From contig NZ_CP065027.1 in assembly GCF_015711475.1 (NCBI RefSeq), positions 1,860,001 to 1,924,000 of the forward strand: DNA of 64,000 nucleotides, in the 5' to 3' direction. A model generated the notes under the pieces. It was given only the letters and a program-made list of their open reading frames with translations. It did no database searches and was not told the origin of the DNA. This document shows positions 48,632 through 57,719 of the stretch, in pieces (the first letter of the stretch is position 1; the number at the start of each line of letters is the position of its first letter). The stretch is from Actinomyces trachealis. GTDB taxonomy: Bacteria > Actinomycetota > Actinomycetes > Actinomycetales > Actinomycetaceae. Both the position numbers and the translations under genes were made by a program.

Positions 48632-49639
48632 TCAGCCAGCTACAGCCACCTTGGTGCCAGCGTCCTCTGCCTCCAAGTCCCCGGCGATGCCACCATCCTT
48701 GACGCTCGCTTGGGCGCGGGCGCCGAGCACCAGCATGTAGGCCAGGAACAGCGCCAGGGAAAGCACCCCCAGGGTGATCTTCAGGGCCCAAGGGATCTGT
48801 GCTCCCGTTACGAAACCCTCGATCAGGCCCGCGCCCCCCAGGGAGATGGTCAGGGCCACGGCCACGGTGATGAGGGTGCGGCCCTCCTCCGCCAGCGCGT
48901 CGGTGCGGCTGCGGTGCCCGGGCACCAACAGGGTCCAGAAGAGCTTGAGGCCAGCCCCACCGGCTACAAAGACGCTGGTGAGTTCCAGCAGCCCGTGCGG
49001 CAGGATCAGCGCGAAGAACTGCCAGGTCAGGCCGTGGTCGATGAGGATCGCGGCTGCCTGCCCCACATTCAGGGCGTTGCTGAGCATCATCCAGGCTGGC
49101 AGTACCCCGGTGATGCCGCCAGCCACGCAGATCGCCGCGATACGCGCATTGTTGGTCCAGACTTGACCGGCGAACTCGTGCGGGGCGTAGTTGGTGTAGT
49201 ACGAGGCGAAGGCGTCGTTGGCATAGGAGTCGAGTTGCTTGGGTGTGCCCAGGGCGCTCATGGCGGCCGGGCTACGCAAGGTCCACCATGCCGCCAACAC
49301 GGCCAGCAGCACGCTGACGATCGTGGTCCAAAGGCTCCACCAGCGCACCCGGTAAAGGGCCGCTGGCATCGTGGTAGTGACGTAGTCACGCAGCACGGAC
49401 CAGCCGGTACGGCTGCTGCCAGTAACCCGACTGCGTGCACTAGCCACCAGCGAGGAGAGTTCGGCGACCACTTGTGGGTCTGGGGCGCTGGTGCGCACCC
49501 GCGAGAGGTGCCCGGCAGTGACGCGGTAGAGGGACACCAGTTCGTCGGCCTGCTTTCCCGTCAGGCGCCTGGTGGCGGCCAGCTCCCGCAGTCGGTCCCA
49601 CTGGTGCTGGTGGGCGGCGACAAAAGCATCAATATCCAC
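48632..49639 (-). CDS. SpoIIM-like stage II sporulation protein M family membrane protein
   Basis: The 335-residue protein has an N-terminal helical region (DIDAFVAAHQHQWDRLRELA) and six or so membrane helices from about residue 100, with ALNVGQAAAILIDHGLTWQF; the segment FALILPHGLLELTSVFVAGGAG (about 225-245) is the SpoIIM signature. In spore-formers SpoIIM is part of the engulfment machine; in non-sporulating Actinobacteria it is thought to act in cell-wall or division processes. GTG 49639 is chosen as the start of the conserved N-terminus, apparently leaderless (CAAAGT 6 nt upstream). It is divergent from the RDD gene. Confidence 0.92.
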   Translation of the reverse strand: MDIDAFVAAHQHQWDRLRELAATRRLTGKQADELVSLYRVTAGHLSRVRTSAPDPQVVAELSSLVASARSRVTGSSRTGWSVLRDYVTTTMPAALYRVRWWSLWTTIVSVLLAVLAAWWTLRSPAAMSALGTPKQLDSYANDAFASYYTNYAPHEFAGQVWTNNARIAAICVAGGITGVLPAWMMLSNALNVGQAAAILIDHGLTWQFFALILPHGLLELTSVFVAGGAGLKLFWTLLVPGHRSRTDALAEEGRTLITVAVALTISLGGAGLIEGFVTGAQIPWALKITLGVLSLALFLAYMLVLGARAQASVKDGGIAGDLEAEDAGTKVAVAG

Positions 49640-49665
49640 AACCCAACTTTGACACGGTGGTGACC

Positions 49666-50502
49666 ATGGATACCTCATCCGAGCGGAGGATCGAGCAGGA
49701 GCGGATGGTGACGGGTGAGGCCGTCGCCTTGGACGTGGTGCCTGCGACGGTCGGTTCGCGCCTGCTCAGCGGGGTGATCGATTACGGCATTATGAGCGTG
49801 GGCCTGGTGCTGTCTCTGGCTACTTTCGTTAAGGTGGCGCCTGCGAACATCTCCTATGCCGTGGCAATGACGATCGCATCCCTAATTTTGGTGTTCTGGG
49901 TGGTGTTCCTGCCGGTGACGGTGGAGACGCTCAGTCGGGGCCGTAGTGCGGGCCGACTGGTGGTGGGTACCCGGGTGGTGCGGGACGACGGCGGCGCGGT
50001 GCGACTGCGTCACAGCCTGGTGCGGGCGCTGGTCGCGGTGGTGGAGACTGTTCTGTGCACCGGTGTGTTGGCGATCTGTGTGTGCATCGTGACGCGCCGC
50101 GGCAAGCGTGCGGGTGACCTGCTGGCGGGAACCTACGTGATCCATGAGCGGGCGAATGCCAAGAGCGCTCCCCCGCTGCTCATGCCGCCTGAGCTGGCTC
50201 AGTGGGCGCACGACGCTGACCTGCACGCCCTGCCCGGCCACTTGGCCTTGGTGACCCGCAGCTTCCTGCAGCGCACCACCACGTTGTCCCCTGAGGCGCG
50301 GCAGCGGATTGGGGTGACGCTGGCGCAGCAAGTCCTGCCCCTGGTCTCCCCTCCCCCACCGGCCAGCACGAATCCGGAGCGCTTCTTGGCGGCGGTGTTG
50401 GTGGAGCGGCGTGACCGCGAACTGAGATTGGCACGCCGAGACCTGGACTTCGATGAGCGATTGCGTCAGGGCGAGCCGACTCCGGTGTACTCGCTGTCCT
50501 GA
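49666..50502 (+). CDS. RDD-family membrane protein
   Basis: The 278-residue protein has an RDD domain (about 22-145): an Arg-Leu start (GSRLLSGVIDYGIM), the Arg-Asp-Asp-type motif (VVRDDGGAVRLRHSLVRAL) and GKRAGDLLAGTYVI. The C-terminal half is cytoplasmic and helical, with a Pro-rich break near residue 225. RDD proteins are implicated in ion or solute movement; the substrate is unknown. ATG 49666 is preferred to the overlapping GTG 49657. Divergence from the SpoIIM gene matches the Rv3694-Rv3695 arrangement (from memory). Confidence 0.85.
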   Translation: MDTSSERRIEQERMVTGEAVALDVVPATVGSRLLSGVIDYGIMSVGLVLSLATFVKVAPANISYAVAMTIASLILVFWVVFLPVTVETLSRGRSAGRLVVGTRVVRDDGGAVRLRHSLVRALVAVVETVLCTGVLAICVCIVTRRGKRAGDLLAGTYVIHERANAKSAPPLLMPPELAQWAHDADLHALPGHLALVTRSFLQRTTTLSPEARQRIGVTLAQQVLPLVSPPPPASTNPERFLAAVLVERRDRELRLARRDLDFDERLRQGEPTPVYSLS

Positions 50503-50557
50503 GCCGCCTGAAAACTGACGGCAGCCGTCGCGGGGCAGGCAGCGGCGGGTGTGGCGC

Positions 50558-50800
50558 TCAGACGCCGAGGGCCTCATGCGGCAGGAGCACGGGCACGCCG
50601 TCGCGCACGGGGTAGCTGAGCCCGGCACCGCGGGAGACCAGCACTGGGGCACCGTCCGGGCCAAAACCGTCCACCAGCTCCTCACCGGTGACGGGGCAGC
50701 GCAGCTGGCTGCGCAGCCAGGTGGGCAGGGGCGTTGCGGGACCAGCGTTGGCACTGCCGGGGTTGGTGGGGGCGCTGTGATGCGAGTCAGGGCTGGCCAT
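50558..50800 (-). CDS. Trm112-family protein
   Basis: The 80-residue protein contains a Trm112-like zinc-finger core (LRSQLRCPVTGEELVDGF; GLSYPVRDGVPVLLPHEA). Family members act as activators of methyltransferases or bind tRNA-modifying enzymes. ATG 50800 overlaps the DUF3499 stop by 14 nt and is preferred because the longer frame is a shadow. The second Cys of the zinc site is not clearly paired, so metal binding is uncertain. Confidence 0.8.
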   Translation of the reverse strand: MASPDSHHSAPTNPGSANAGPATPLPTWLRSQLRCPVTGEELVDGFGPDGAPVLVSRGAGLSYPVRDGVPVLLPHEALGV

Positions 50801-51227
50801 TTTGCTCCTGGTTCTGGTCTTTCTCACCGCGCAGTACGCGTAGGTGGCCACGGCGGGTGATCTCTCCGTCCATGGGTGAGGCCAGTAGCGACGCCGGGTG
50901 CGGCATCCCACCTGCGTGGCTGAGGCGCTCTGCGGGCACCGGCTCGGGCTTGGGTGCCCGGGAGGCCTCACGGACGGCGTCGGCCAGTGCGAGCAAATCG
51001 TCCTCGCTGGGCGGTGCGGGCTCGAATTCAACGGCCAGACGGATCACCTGCCAGCCACGGGGGGCGGTGAAGGAGGCGACGTGCTCGTCGCAGAGGTCGT
51101 AGGCCTCAGGTTGGGCTTCTGTGGCTAGGGGGCCCAGGACGATCGTCTGGTCCGCGTAGACCGAAGTCAGGGTGGCTACGGCGGGGCGGGAGCATCCGGA
51201 CCGACGGCACTGGCGGACTGTTCTCAC
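50787..51227 (-). CDS. DUF3499-family protein
   Basis: The 146-residue protein starts with a Cys-x4-Cys motif (RQCRRSGCSRPAVATLTSVY) and a second Cys/His pair (YDLCDEHVASF), forming a small zinc-ribbon-like domain (about 5-65). The rest is acidic then basic and low complexity. This is DUF3499, which sits beside Trm112-like, zincin-like and whiB2 genes in mycobacteria (Rv3258c, from memory). It is divergent from the zincin-like gene (57 bp gap) and coupled by overlap to the Trm112-like gene. Confidence 0.9.
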   Translation of the reverse strand: MRTVRQCRRSGCSRPAVATLTSVYADQTIVLGPLATEAQPEAYDLCDEHVASFTAPRGWQVIRLAVEFEPAPPSEDDLLALADAVREASRAPKPEPVPAERLSHAGGMPHPASLLASPMDGEITRRGHLRVLRGEKDQNQEQNGQP

Positions 51228-51271
51228 GGGGCGAGGCTACCCCATTATGGCCGCCATGCCCTGTTGACGTC

Positions 51272-51277
51272 TAGGCT
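51272..51277 (+). promoter_or_regulatory. Leaderless -10-like element (TAGGCT)
   Basis: TAGGCT ends 7 nt before the GTG at 51285. No Shine-Dalgarno sequence is present. It supports the shorter start over TTG 51264. Confidence 0.4.
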
Positions 51278-51284
51278 GCGGCAC

Positions 51285-51722
51285 GTGACCTCTGTGCCTT
51301 CACCAGCGCCCCAGCCAGCTCGGCGTCGTGACCGCCATGGGCGGGGGCTGCGCGGGCCCTTGCTGCCCTCCGCGCTGCCTGCCTGGCGCACGCGCTCAGA
51401 GCGTTTTGATGAACTGGTGATTCGGGTCGTGCAGGACTTGTGCCGTCACGTGCCGCAGGTGCAGTCGATCCAGTTCGCGGTTGAGGAGGTGCCGCCCTCT
51501 GACCCTGCTCCCTGGGAGCGGGGGATCGTGCTGGGACGTGGTTTTGCGGCTGAACCAAAGGCTGGTCTGCCAGCGCGGGTGGTTATCTATCGGCGTCCTG
51601 TTATCTCTCGCGCAGCTGACCGGGAGGAGTTAGCGGAACTGGTGCACCGGGTGGTGGTGGAGCAGGTGGCCACGATGCTGGGGCGGCGCCCGGAAGAGGT
51701 CGACCCGCAGTACCCGCTGTGA
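51285..51722 (+). CDS. Zincin-like metallopeptidase-family protein with a degenerate active site
   Basis: The 145-residue protein matches the actinobacterial metallopeptidase-family (PF06262-like) neighbour of DUF3499: RGLRGPLLPSALPAWRTRSE, FDELVIRVVQDL, VVIYRRPVISRAADREELAE. The expected HExxH motif is replaced by HRVVVEQVATMLG, so the first Glu and the second His are missing and zinc-dependent catalysis is unlikely. The function is unknown. The start GTG 51285 follows a -10-like TAGGCT. Confidence 0.8.
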   Translation: MTSVPSPAPQPARRRDRHGRGLRGPLLPSALPAWRTRSERFDELVIRVVQDLCRHVPQVQSIQFAVEEVPPSDPAPWERGIVLGRGFAAEPKAGLPARVVIYRRPVISRAADREELAELVHRVVVEQVATMLGRRPEEVDPQYPL

Positions 51723-51743
51723 AGTACCGGCTGTGAACGTGGT

Positions 51744-53360
51744 CTAGTGCAACAGCACGTGCCGCGAGGACTGAGCCTGGGCTCCTGGCACCGCAGGCAG
51801 TGCGGAGACGAGGGTGCCTGCCTCCTCACCAAGCACCTCCGTGGTGATGACGACGGCGGCCCCGCAGCCCTCGCCGTCGGCGGAGGCTTGCAGCACGGTG
51901 ACCTCCTCGGGTATGCCGTCAACGGTGGTGCTGGTTCCTGGCGCCAGGGTGAGGTCTTGTGACCAGGTAGCATCGATACTGCGTAGGGTGACGGTGCGAC
52001 TGGTGTCGGAGGCGTTACCCAGCACGAGTTGGGGCACGGCGCCCCAGTGACGTGGCAGGGTCAGGTCGGCGCCGAGTTGTAGGTCTGCGTTGGTGGCCTG
52101 GATCCAGGCGCGATCACGCAGGAGGGCGCCGGAGTGCTCCGGGAACTCTCCGGCGGAGCGGACCAGTTGGACGGCGGCCCCCACTGGCTGGTCAGAGGTG
52201 GTACGCAGGGTGTAGCTGCCGGGCGTCACGCCCGCCAGGGAGACGTCAAAGACGGCGCCGGGATCCACGGTCACCGCTTCCGCCCCGGGCAGGGCCTGCT
52301 CACCGTCTGGGCCCAGCAAGCTGACCTGCACCGTGGCGGCGGTCTCAGAGGGGTTCACCAGGCGCACGACGGGCTGGTCGAAGGAGGCTGCCTGGCTGGT
52401 GCCCTGGCCTTGCTTGTCGGGCTCTACCAGGACCACTCCGGGGACCAGCTGTTCGGTGGCCGGATCGGCTCCGGGGGTGATGACTTCAACGCCTGCGGGA
52501 GTCTCACCGTCTAGGGTTTCCTCCACCATGTTCACGCCCAGGGCACCGCCTTCTGCGACGACGCGCACGGCCAGTCGCCCGTCAGTGGCGGCGGAGTCTG
52601 AGGTGCCCAGGTAGACCGACTCGGTTTTGCCGGGGGCGATGACGGCCTGCCCACCGCCGGGTAGGTCCAGGAGCCCGGTGTCGCCGTAGGCGGTCACGGA
52701 GGCTGAAACGGTGGTGGTTCCTGGGTTGGTGAGTCTCAGTTCGGAGTACGCGCCGGGCCGGGAGGTGCCAGCCACGATCCAGGCCACAGTTCGTGGAGCG
52801 GTGCAGGGCGCGGTGACCAAGCCGCGCAGGTCACCGGACTCGAAGAGTGTGGCGGTGTGGCCTATGCCGTCGGCTGAGGCGGTACCGTGCTGCGCGATGG
52901 TGAGCAACCCGCCTTCGGCGTCGTCCCGCTCATGGGGGCGCCCGCTCTCCAGGTCCTGGCCCTGGTATGTGGCCTTGGTGCCGGGAACAGCCGCTAGCAG
53001 GGTGGCCTGCTTGGCGGCGTCGTAGTCCGCCACCTCCAGGCCGTTGCTGGCGGCTTGGGGGCAGATGAGTTGACTGTCCTGCCTGGGGGCTGCCAGAGCT
53101 TGGGATCGCACCGGGCGAATGGGGTCCACCGGAGCCGCAGGGTTGGCCAGCACCAAGCCACCTAGGCCAGCGAGCAGTGCCAGGCCCACCAGGGGGCCCA
53201 GGGCGGCCTTCAGGGATTTGGGTGACGCTTGGCGTAGGGAGTTGCGGGTGTCTTGCCAGATCTCGCCGACACTGGGCCGCTGCGAGCCTGGGCGGGAGCG
53301 GCCGGTGCGGATGCGTTCGCTACGGGTCCGGGAGGTGCGGTACTTGCGGGGCTCTGCCAT
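51744..53360 (-). CDS. DUF5719-family membrane-anchored extracytoplasmic protein
   Basis: The 538-residue protein has a basic cytoplasmic N-terminus (RTRSERIRTGRSRPGSQRP), one membrane helix (about 53-72, LGPLVGLALLAGLGGLVLA), and a long beta-rich extracytoplasmic part with repeats of short domains. Segments such as LRLTNPGTTTVSASVTAYGD and VRLVNPSETAATVQVSLLG recur at about 150-residue spacing, indicating duplicated beta-sandwich units. The ATG overlaps the stop of the large glycosyltransferase gene by 1 nt, so the two are coupled and probably act in the same envelope process. Confidence 0.85.
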   Translation of the reverse strand: MAEPRKYRTSRTRSERIRTGRSRPGSQRPSVGEIWQDTRNSLRQASPKSLKAALGPLVGLALLAGLGGLVLANPAAPVDPIRPVRSQALAAPRQDSQLICPQAASNGLEVADYDAAKQATLLAAVPGTKATYQGQDLESGRPHERDDAEGGLLTIAQHGTASADGIGHTATLFESGDLRGLVTAPCTAPRTVAWIVAGTSRPGAYSELRLTNPGTTTVSASVTAYGDTGLLDLPGGGQAVIAPGKTESVYLGTSDSAATDGRLAVRVVAEGGALGVNMVEETLDGETPAGVEVITPGADPATEQLVPGVVLVEPDKQGQGTSQAASFDQPVVRLVNPSETAATVQVSLLGPDGEQALPGAEAVTVDPGAVFDVSLAGVTPGSYTLRTTSDQPVGAAVQLVRSAGEFPEHSGALLRDRAWIQATNADLQLGADLTLPRHWGAVPQLVLGNASDTSRTVTLRSIDATWSQDLTLAPGTSTTVDGIPEEVTVLQASADGEGCGAAVVITTEVLGEEAGTLVSALPAVPGAQAQSSRHVLLH

Positions 53361-56300
53361 TAGCTGTTCCTGGGACGTCGCAGGGGCAGGGCGGCCAGGG
53401 CGGTCACGCCGCAGACCACCCAGATCGTCAGGGTGAGCAGACGGGAGACCAAGCTGGTGTGGCCCACCTCCAGGTGCCCGCCGGTGGCGGGTAGGTCGAA
53501 GGCCTGCCGCCAGCCCGCAGGGTCGGGGACCACCTTGAGGGGTTGTCCGTTCAGGGTGGCGCGCCAGCCGGGGTCGGAGCGTTCGGCCAGGTAGAGGGTG
53601 CGGGTGCTGCCATCAGTGGAGGCGGGCAGCTCTGCACTGAGGTGGTGGGAGCCCCAGGGTAGGAACTGGGCGGTGCTCTCACTGCGCCCCTGCACCAGGG
53701 CGCCGGAGACCTCTCCCCCGTTGGCCGGGCTGACACGCCAGGCCTTGCCAACCCTGGTACTGGCCAGCTGCTCCAGGCCGGGGGTCGCGGCGATGCCGGA
53801 GGCAGCCTCGGTGGTCCGTGGGGACAGGTCGGTCAGCAGGACCACGGCGACGCCGTGCCTAGCCAGGCCAGGAGCCACGGTTTCCTGCTGGCCCGCGGTG
53901 AGGTTGACGAGCAGTTGGGACAGCTCCTGGGAGGCGGCGTCGGAGGTCAGGGTGACGGCTGGGCCAGCCTGGTTAGCGCCCTGCAGCAGGCCGGGCTTGG
54001 GCTTGGGCTGGCCCATGCTGGGGTTGGCGTCAGTGACCCGGGAGGCGTTGGCAGAGGTCGCTGCGGGTACCACGTCCATTAGGTCCAGGCCGTCAGCGCG
54101 CCACAGGGAGGCGGTCAGGCCTTGGGCGTCTGTGCTGATCGCCAGCACACGCCCGCCGGTGGCGCGCTGGGTCTCTGCGGCGATGGCTGGCACGGAACGG
54201 GTTCCGTTGTGCAGCATCATGATGGGTCCGCCGTAGCCGGTGTGGGCGCTCCAGGACCAGGTGGCCAGGAGGCAGACGGCGATCAGTAGGGCGGCGCCGT
54301 TGACGACGCCGACGGACAGGTGCCGCCAGCCGAAGGTGTGGCGAACCAGTTGGCTGTGGAAGCGGTCGAGCAGCACCACGGCGGACAGGAGCAGGCCTGC
54401 CTGCAGTAGGCTCAGACCCGCCCCGGCCCAGCCAGGCACCGTGGCCAGTTGGCCGGAACCTGCGACGCGGGCGTCTGCGCCGATGCCCGTGGTGGCGCGC
54501 AGGCAGAGCATGGCGCAGACCAGTCCGGCCAGCGCTAGAACTAGGCCCACGCGGGCACGGCGGCCGTGGCGGTCGAGCATCGGGACGGACAGGGCGGCGA
54601 GTAGTGGCAGGAGCAGCAGGCACCCGCGCAGGATCGTGGTTGTTAGGCTTCCCAAGCCTAGGCTGTGGGGGTCGGCGGGGAGTCCCAGAAGTAGGTCGAT
54701 GGAGCTGGGTGCAGCCACCGCGACCGGTGCCCCGGTGACGGTGGCCAGGGTGTGGGCTGCTTGTGCGAGAGCACGTCCGGAGAACAGGGCCCCGGTGGCG
54801 CGGGCAGCTCCGAAGGCGGCCCACCAGGCGGGGGCCAGCAGCGCGGCCGCAGGTGTCAGAGCGAACAGCAGCTTGGTGGTGAGGTGGTGTGCGCGAATGG
54901 AAACCAGCACGGTGGCGCCTAGGAGGAGCAGCAAGATCATGGAGCCGACGCTGGCGTCGGCGGAAGCGATCACGCCGATGAGCAGGCCTGCGGCGGCAGC
55001 TGCGGTGGTGGAGCTCGGTCCGTATTGTTCGGTGGCGGCGGCACGGATTCGCGCACCTCGGCGGGTGGAGGCTGATACGACGACTCCGGTGGCGTCGTCT
55101 ATCACGGGCGTGGCGGGGTCGTCATCCACAGGACCGCGCTGCTTGCTGGCGGGGGTAGTTGCGCTGGAGGCCTCGGTGTCCTCCACCTCATCCTGGGAGC
55201 TGGATCGTGCGAGCTTGGCTAGTTCCGCGCGACGCTCGGCCTCAAATGGCTTGGGATTTCTGCGGTCGGCGCTGGAGAGGCGTTGCGCACCAACCATGCC
55301 GGAGAGGATCACGTCGCGCCGGTCGGCGCCGAGGGCGCGGGCCAGAGACAGCAGGGCCCAGGGCAGCACTAGGTGAACGATGACGGCTGGCAGGCGCCCC
55401 TGTCCCACGGCAAGTAGTAGAGCCGGGGCGGCAGCCCAGGTGAGGGCGGCCCACGCCCTCACGGCGGGTCGACGGCTGATGGCTCCGGCGGCGTACCAGG
55501 CGCCGAGCGCCGCGAGGGGCACAGCCAGGTGTAGCAGCAGGCTGACCACGGTCTCGGACTTGACTCCCAATGGGCTTAGTGCGGCAACTACCAGTGACAG
55601 CACGGCCAGTATGGGGTTGGGGGCGGTTGCCAGGCCGTCACCGGTGAAGGCCCAGGTGCTCCAGGCGGCGGACCAGGTTTGACGCCAGTCCATGCCGACG
55701 GCCGTTAGCGCGCCACCAACCAGGGAGCGCGTAAGCAGTACTTTCGAGAAGGCTAGGCCACCGGCCGCTAGGGCCAGTGCCAGCACTAGGCCGAGCACCA
55801 GTCGCCGGGTGGTCTTGATGGCGGCGAGTTCACGTACTTCAAGTTCGCTGGGGGCGGCGGCGCGTGCTGCACGCTCCCGCTGCTGACGGTTGTGGTCGCG
55901 GCGTTGCGACTGGATGCGATAGGAGTTGGTGTAGAGCTCGGAGATCAGGGAGCCGGTGGCGGTGCCGATGCTGGTCAGGCGGCTGCGCTCAGCGGCGATG
56001 GCCTCACGACGCTTAAGCACGGAGCGTGCGGCCTTTAGCTCATCCACGGCCAGGTTGGGGTCCTTGGCCAGCAGGCGCCACAGCGCCCGGGCTCCGCCCA
56101 GCACCATAAAGTAGGCCAGCAGCAGTCTTAGGGGTTTGCCTGAGAAGGAGGCCCAGGAGGTGAGTTGGGCGGTGCGGCGGGCGTAGAAGGAGCGGTCGGC
56201 GTCAGGCTGGGTTGGGGTAGTCGGCGCCTCAGCCTCCGCCTGGGCCGCATCGGGGAGCAGCATGTGGGGGCGTAGCCCTAGGTAGCTGGCGCGGCGGTGA

Positions 56301-57166
56301 CGTAGGCGCGCCGCCGGAGCGACGACGACGCGGTGCCCGGCAAGCCGGACGGCGCGGGACAGCTCTAGACCGTCCCCGAACACGGGAAACAGTGGGCTGG
56401 GCCCGCCTACTTTCTCCCACACGTCACGGTCGATCAGGGCGCCGACGCTGCCGACGGCGAGAACGTCTGAGCGGTCGTCCAGCTGACCCTGGTCGATCTC
56501 GCCCTCGGCGATGTCGTTGGCGCGGCGGGCGGAGGCGGTGGTGACTAGGCCGACTTCCAGGAGCTGCTCGGGGTGGTCCCAGCCCACCTGTTTGGGTCCG
56601 GCGAGGGCCACCGAGCGGGAGGTGACGATGGCCTCCACAAGCTCCTCAAGGCACTTTGGTTCGGGAGCGCAGTCGTCGTGGAGGAGCCAGAGCCGGGAGT
56701 GGTCCGCTCCGGTGTCAGGCACCGCACGCTGGGCTACCTGGGCCCGTTCCTCCTCCGTAATAGGGGACATGGCTCCAGTGGGGCCCCTGAAGGTTTCTTG
56801 GGTGCCGGTGCTGGCGGTAGAGCCGGGACGTTTGCGCCAGCCATTTCCGGAGGCTACCAAGGTTGCGTAGGCCTCTAGCCCCTGACTGACGGCCTCACGG
56901 AAGCCACGCGCCTCTGGGCAGCGTACGATGCGGACCAGTGCTGCCTGGTCGAGTTCAGTGGCTTCTACGATTTCTTCTACTGGGGTGCCGTCGCCTAGAC
57001 CGTTCTGACGGGAGGCGACGTCAACTAGGAGCACTATGTCAGGGGCTAGGGTCTGCGCCGCGAGGGCGCGCAGGGACTTGGCCAGGTAGGGGGTCACTCC
57101 GGCACAGACGAGAACCGCCGTGACCCCGGCGCGCTGCCGTGAGCCTTGCTCAGCAGAGCTACTCAT
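53360..57166 (-). CDS. Large family-2 glycosyltransferase fused to a polytopic membrane domain
   Basis: The 1268-residue protein has an N-terminal GT2 domain (about 15-330; VLVCAGVTPYLAKSLRAL; the metal-binding DxD-like LLHDDCAPEP near residue 162), then a membrane anchor region and, from about 455 to 1000, roughly twelve membrane helices. A C-terminal extracytoplasmic beta domain (about 1080-1230, RSDPGWRATLNGQPLKVVPD) is followed by a final helix. The ordering suggests a glycosyltransferase that both makes and moves an envelope glycan. It is coupled upstream to whiB2 (ATGA overlap) and downstream to DUF5719. Confidence 0.82.
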   Translation of the reverse strand: MSSSAEQGSRQRAGVTAVLVCAGVTPYLAKSLRALAAQTLAPDIVLLVDVASRQNGLGDGTPVEEIVEATELDQAALVRIVRCPEARGFREAVSQGLEAYATLVASGNGWRKRPGSTASTGTQETFRGPTGAMSPITEEERAQVAQRAVPDTGADHSRLWLLHDDCAPEPKCLEELVEAIVTSRSVALAGPKQVGWDHPEQLLEVGLVTTASARRANDIAEGEIDQGQLDDRSDVLAVGSVGALIDRDVWEKVGGPSPLFPVFGDGLELSRAVRLAGHRVVVAPAARLRHRRASYLGLRPHMLLPDAAQAEAEAPTTPTQPDADRSFYARRTAQLTSWASFSGKPLRLLLAYFMVLGGARALWRLLAKDPNLAVDELKAARSVLKRREAIAAERSRLTSIGTATGSLISELYTNSYRIQSQRRDHNRQQRERAARAAAPSELEVRELAAIKTTRRLVLGLVLALALAAGGLAFSKVLLTRSLVGGALTAVGMDWRQTWSAAWSTWAFTGDGLATAPNPILAVLSLVVAALSPLGVKSETVVSLLLHLAVPLAALGAWYAAGAISRRPAVRAWAALTWAAAPALLLAVGQGRLPAVIVHLVLPWALLSLARALGADRRDVILSGMVGAQRLSSADRRNPKPFEAERRAELAKLARSSSQDEVEDTEASSATTPASKQRGPVDDDPATPVIDDATGVVVSASTRRGARIRAAATEQYGPSSTTAAAAAGLLIGVIASADASVGSMILLLLLGATVLVSIRAHHLTTKLLFALTPAAALLAPAWWAAFGAARATGALFSGRALAQAAHTLATVTGAPVAVAAPSSIDLLLGLPADPHSLGLGSLTTTILRGCLLLLPLLAALSVPMLDRHGRRARVGLVLALAGLVCAMLCLRATTGIGADARVAGSGQLATVPGWAGAGLSLLQAGLLLSAVVLLDRFHSQLVRHTFGWRHLSVGVVNGAALLIAVCLLATWSWSAHTGYGGPIMMLHNGTRSVPAIAAETQRATGGRVLAISTDAQGLTASLWRADGLDLMDVVPAATSANASRVTDANPSMGQPKPKPGLLQGANQAGPAVTLTSDAASQELSQLLVNLTAGQQETVAPGLARHGVAVVLLTDLSPRTTEAASGIAATPGLEQLASTRVGKAWRVSPANGGEVSGALVQGRSESTAQFLPWGSHHLSAELPASTDGSTRTLYLAERSDPGWRATLNGQPLKVVPDPAGWRQAFDLPATGGHLEVGHTSLVSRLLTLTIWVVCGVTALAALPLRRPRNS

Positions 57167-57477
57167 ACCGCCCGGCGCTTGAGCTTGCGGCGTTCGCGCT
57201 CGGAGAGCCCACCCCAGATACCGAAGCGCTCGTCGTTAGCCAGGGCGTACTCAAGGCAGTCCTGGCTGACCGGACAGTTGTGGCAGACCTGCTTGGCCTC
57301 GCGGGTGGAGCCGCCCTTCTCAGGGAAGAAGGCCTCTGGGTCGGTCTGGGCGCACAGCGCCCGCTCCTGCCAGGCCAGTGGACCATCATCTTCGGCTCCG
57401 AAGATCAGCAGCAACTGGGCGTCGTCATCGGCTGAATCCGGACCGCTGAACGGCCCTTCGCCGAAGATGTTCCACAT
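57163..57477 (-). CDS. whiB2: WhiB-family iron-sulfur regulator, WhiB2/WhmD-like
   Basis: The 104-residue protein has four Fe-S cysteines (RALCAQTDPEAFFPE, then VCHNCPVSQDC), the WhiB turn GIWGGLSERERRKLKRR and a C-terminal basic helix. WhiB2/WhmD controls septation and cell division. ATG 57477 has GGGAGG about 5 nt upstream; the longer frame upstream is a shadow. The stop overlaps the large GT2 gene by 4 nt, so this regulator is the first gene of the operon. Confidence 0.94.
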   Translation of the reverse strand: MWNIFGEGPFSGPDSADDDAQLLLIFGAEDDGPLAWQERALCAQTDPEAFFPEKGGSTREAKQVCHNCPVSQDCLEYALANDERFGIWGGLSERERRKLKRRAV

Positions 57478-57719
57478 GACGCCTCCCTGGCGAACGACTC
57501 GTGTCTGACTCAGCCAAATTACACGTGTGTCGTCCAGCCCAGTCAAGCCCAAAGGTGGTAACTAAGCCCTAGAACTACCGGACCAAAGTCCCCCTTGTTA
57601 GGAGTGCGCTAATGAGCGTCACCACACAGTCTTGCCGCAGTAGCGTTGCAACACCGCCAGAACCTCGACGCCACCAGGTATTCAGTCCGCAGACCTCAGC
57701 CTCAAGAGGAAGATGAGAA

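Noticed and set aside
51744..53360. LPXTG surface adhesin
   Set aside because: The protein has beta repeats but no sorting signal or signal peptidase pattern; a membrane anchor is at the N-terminus.
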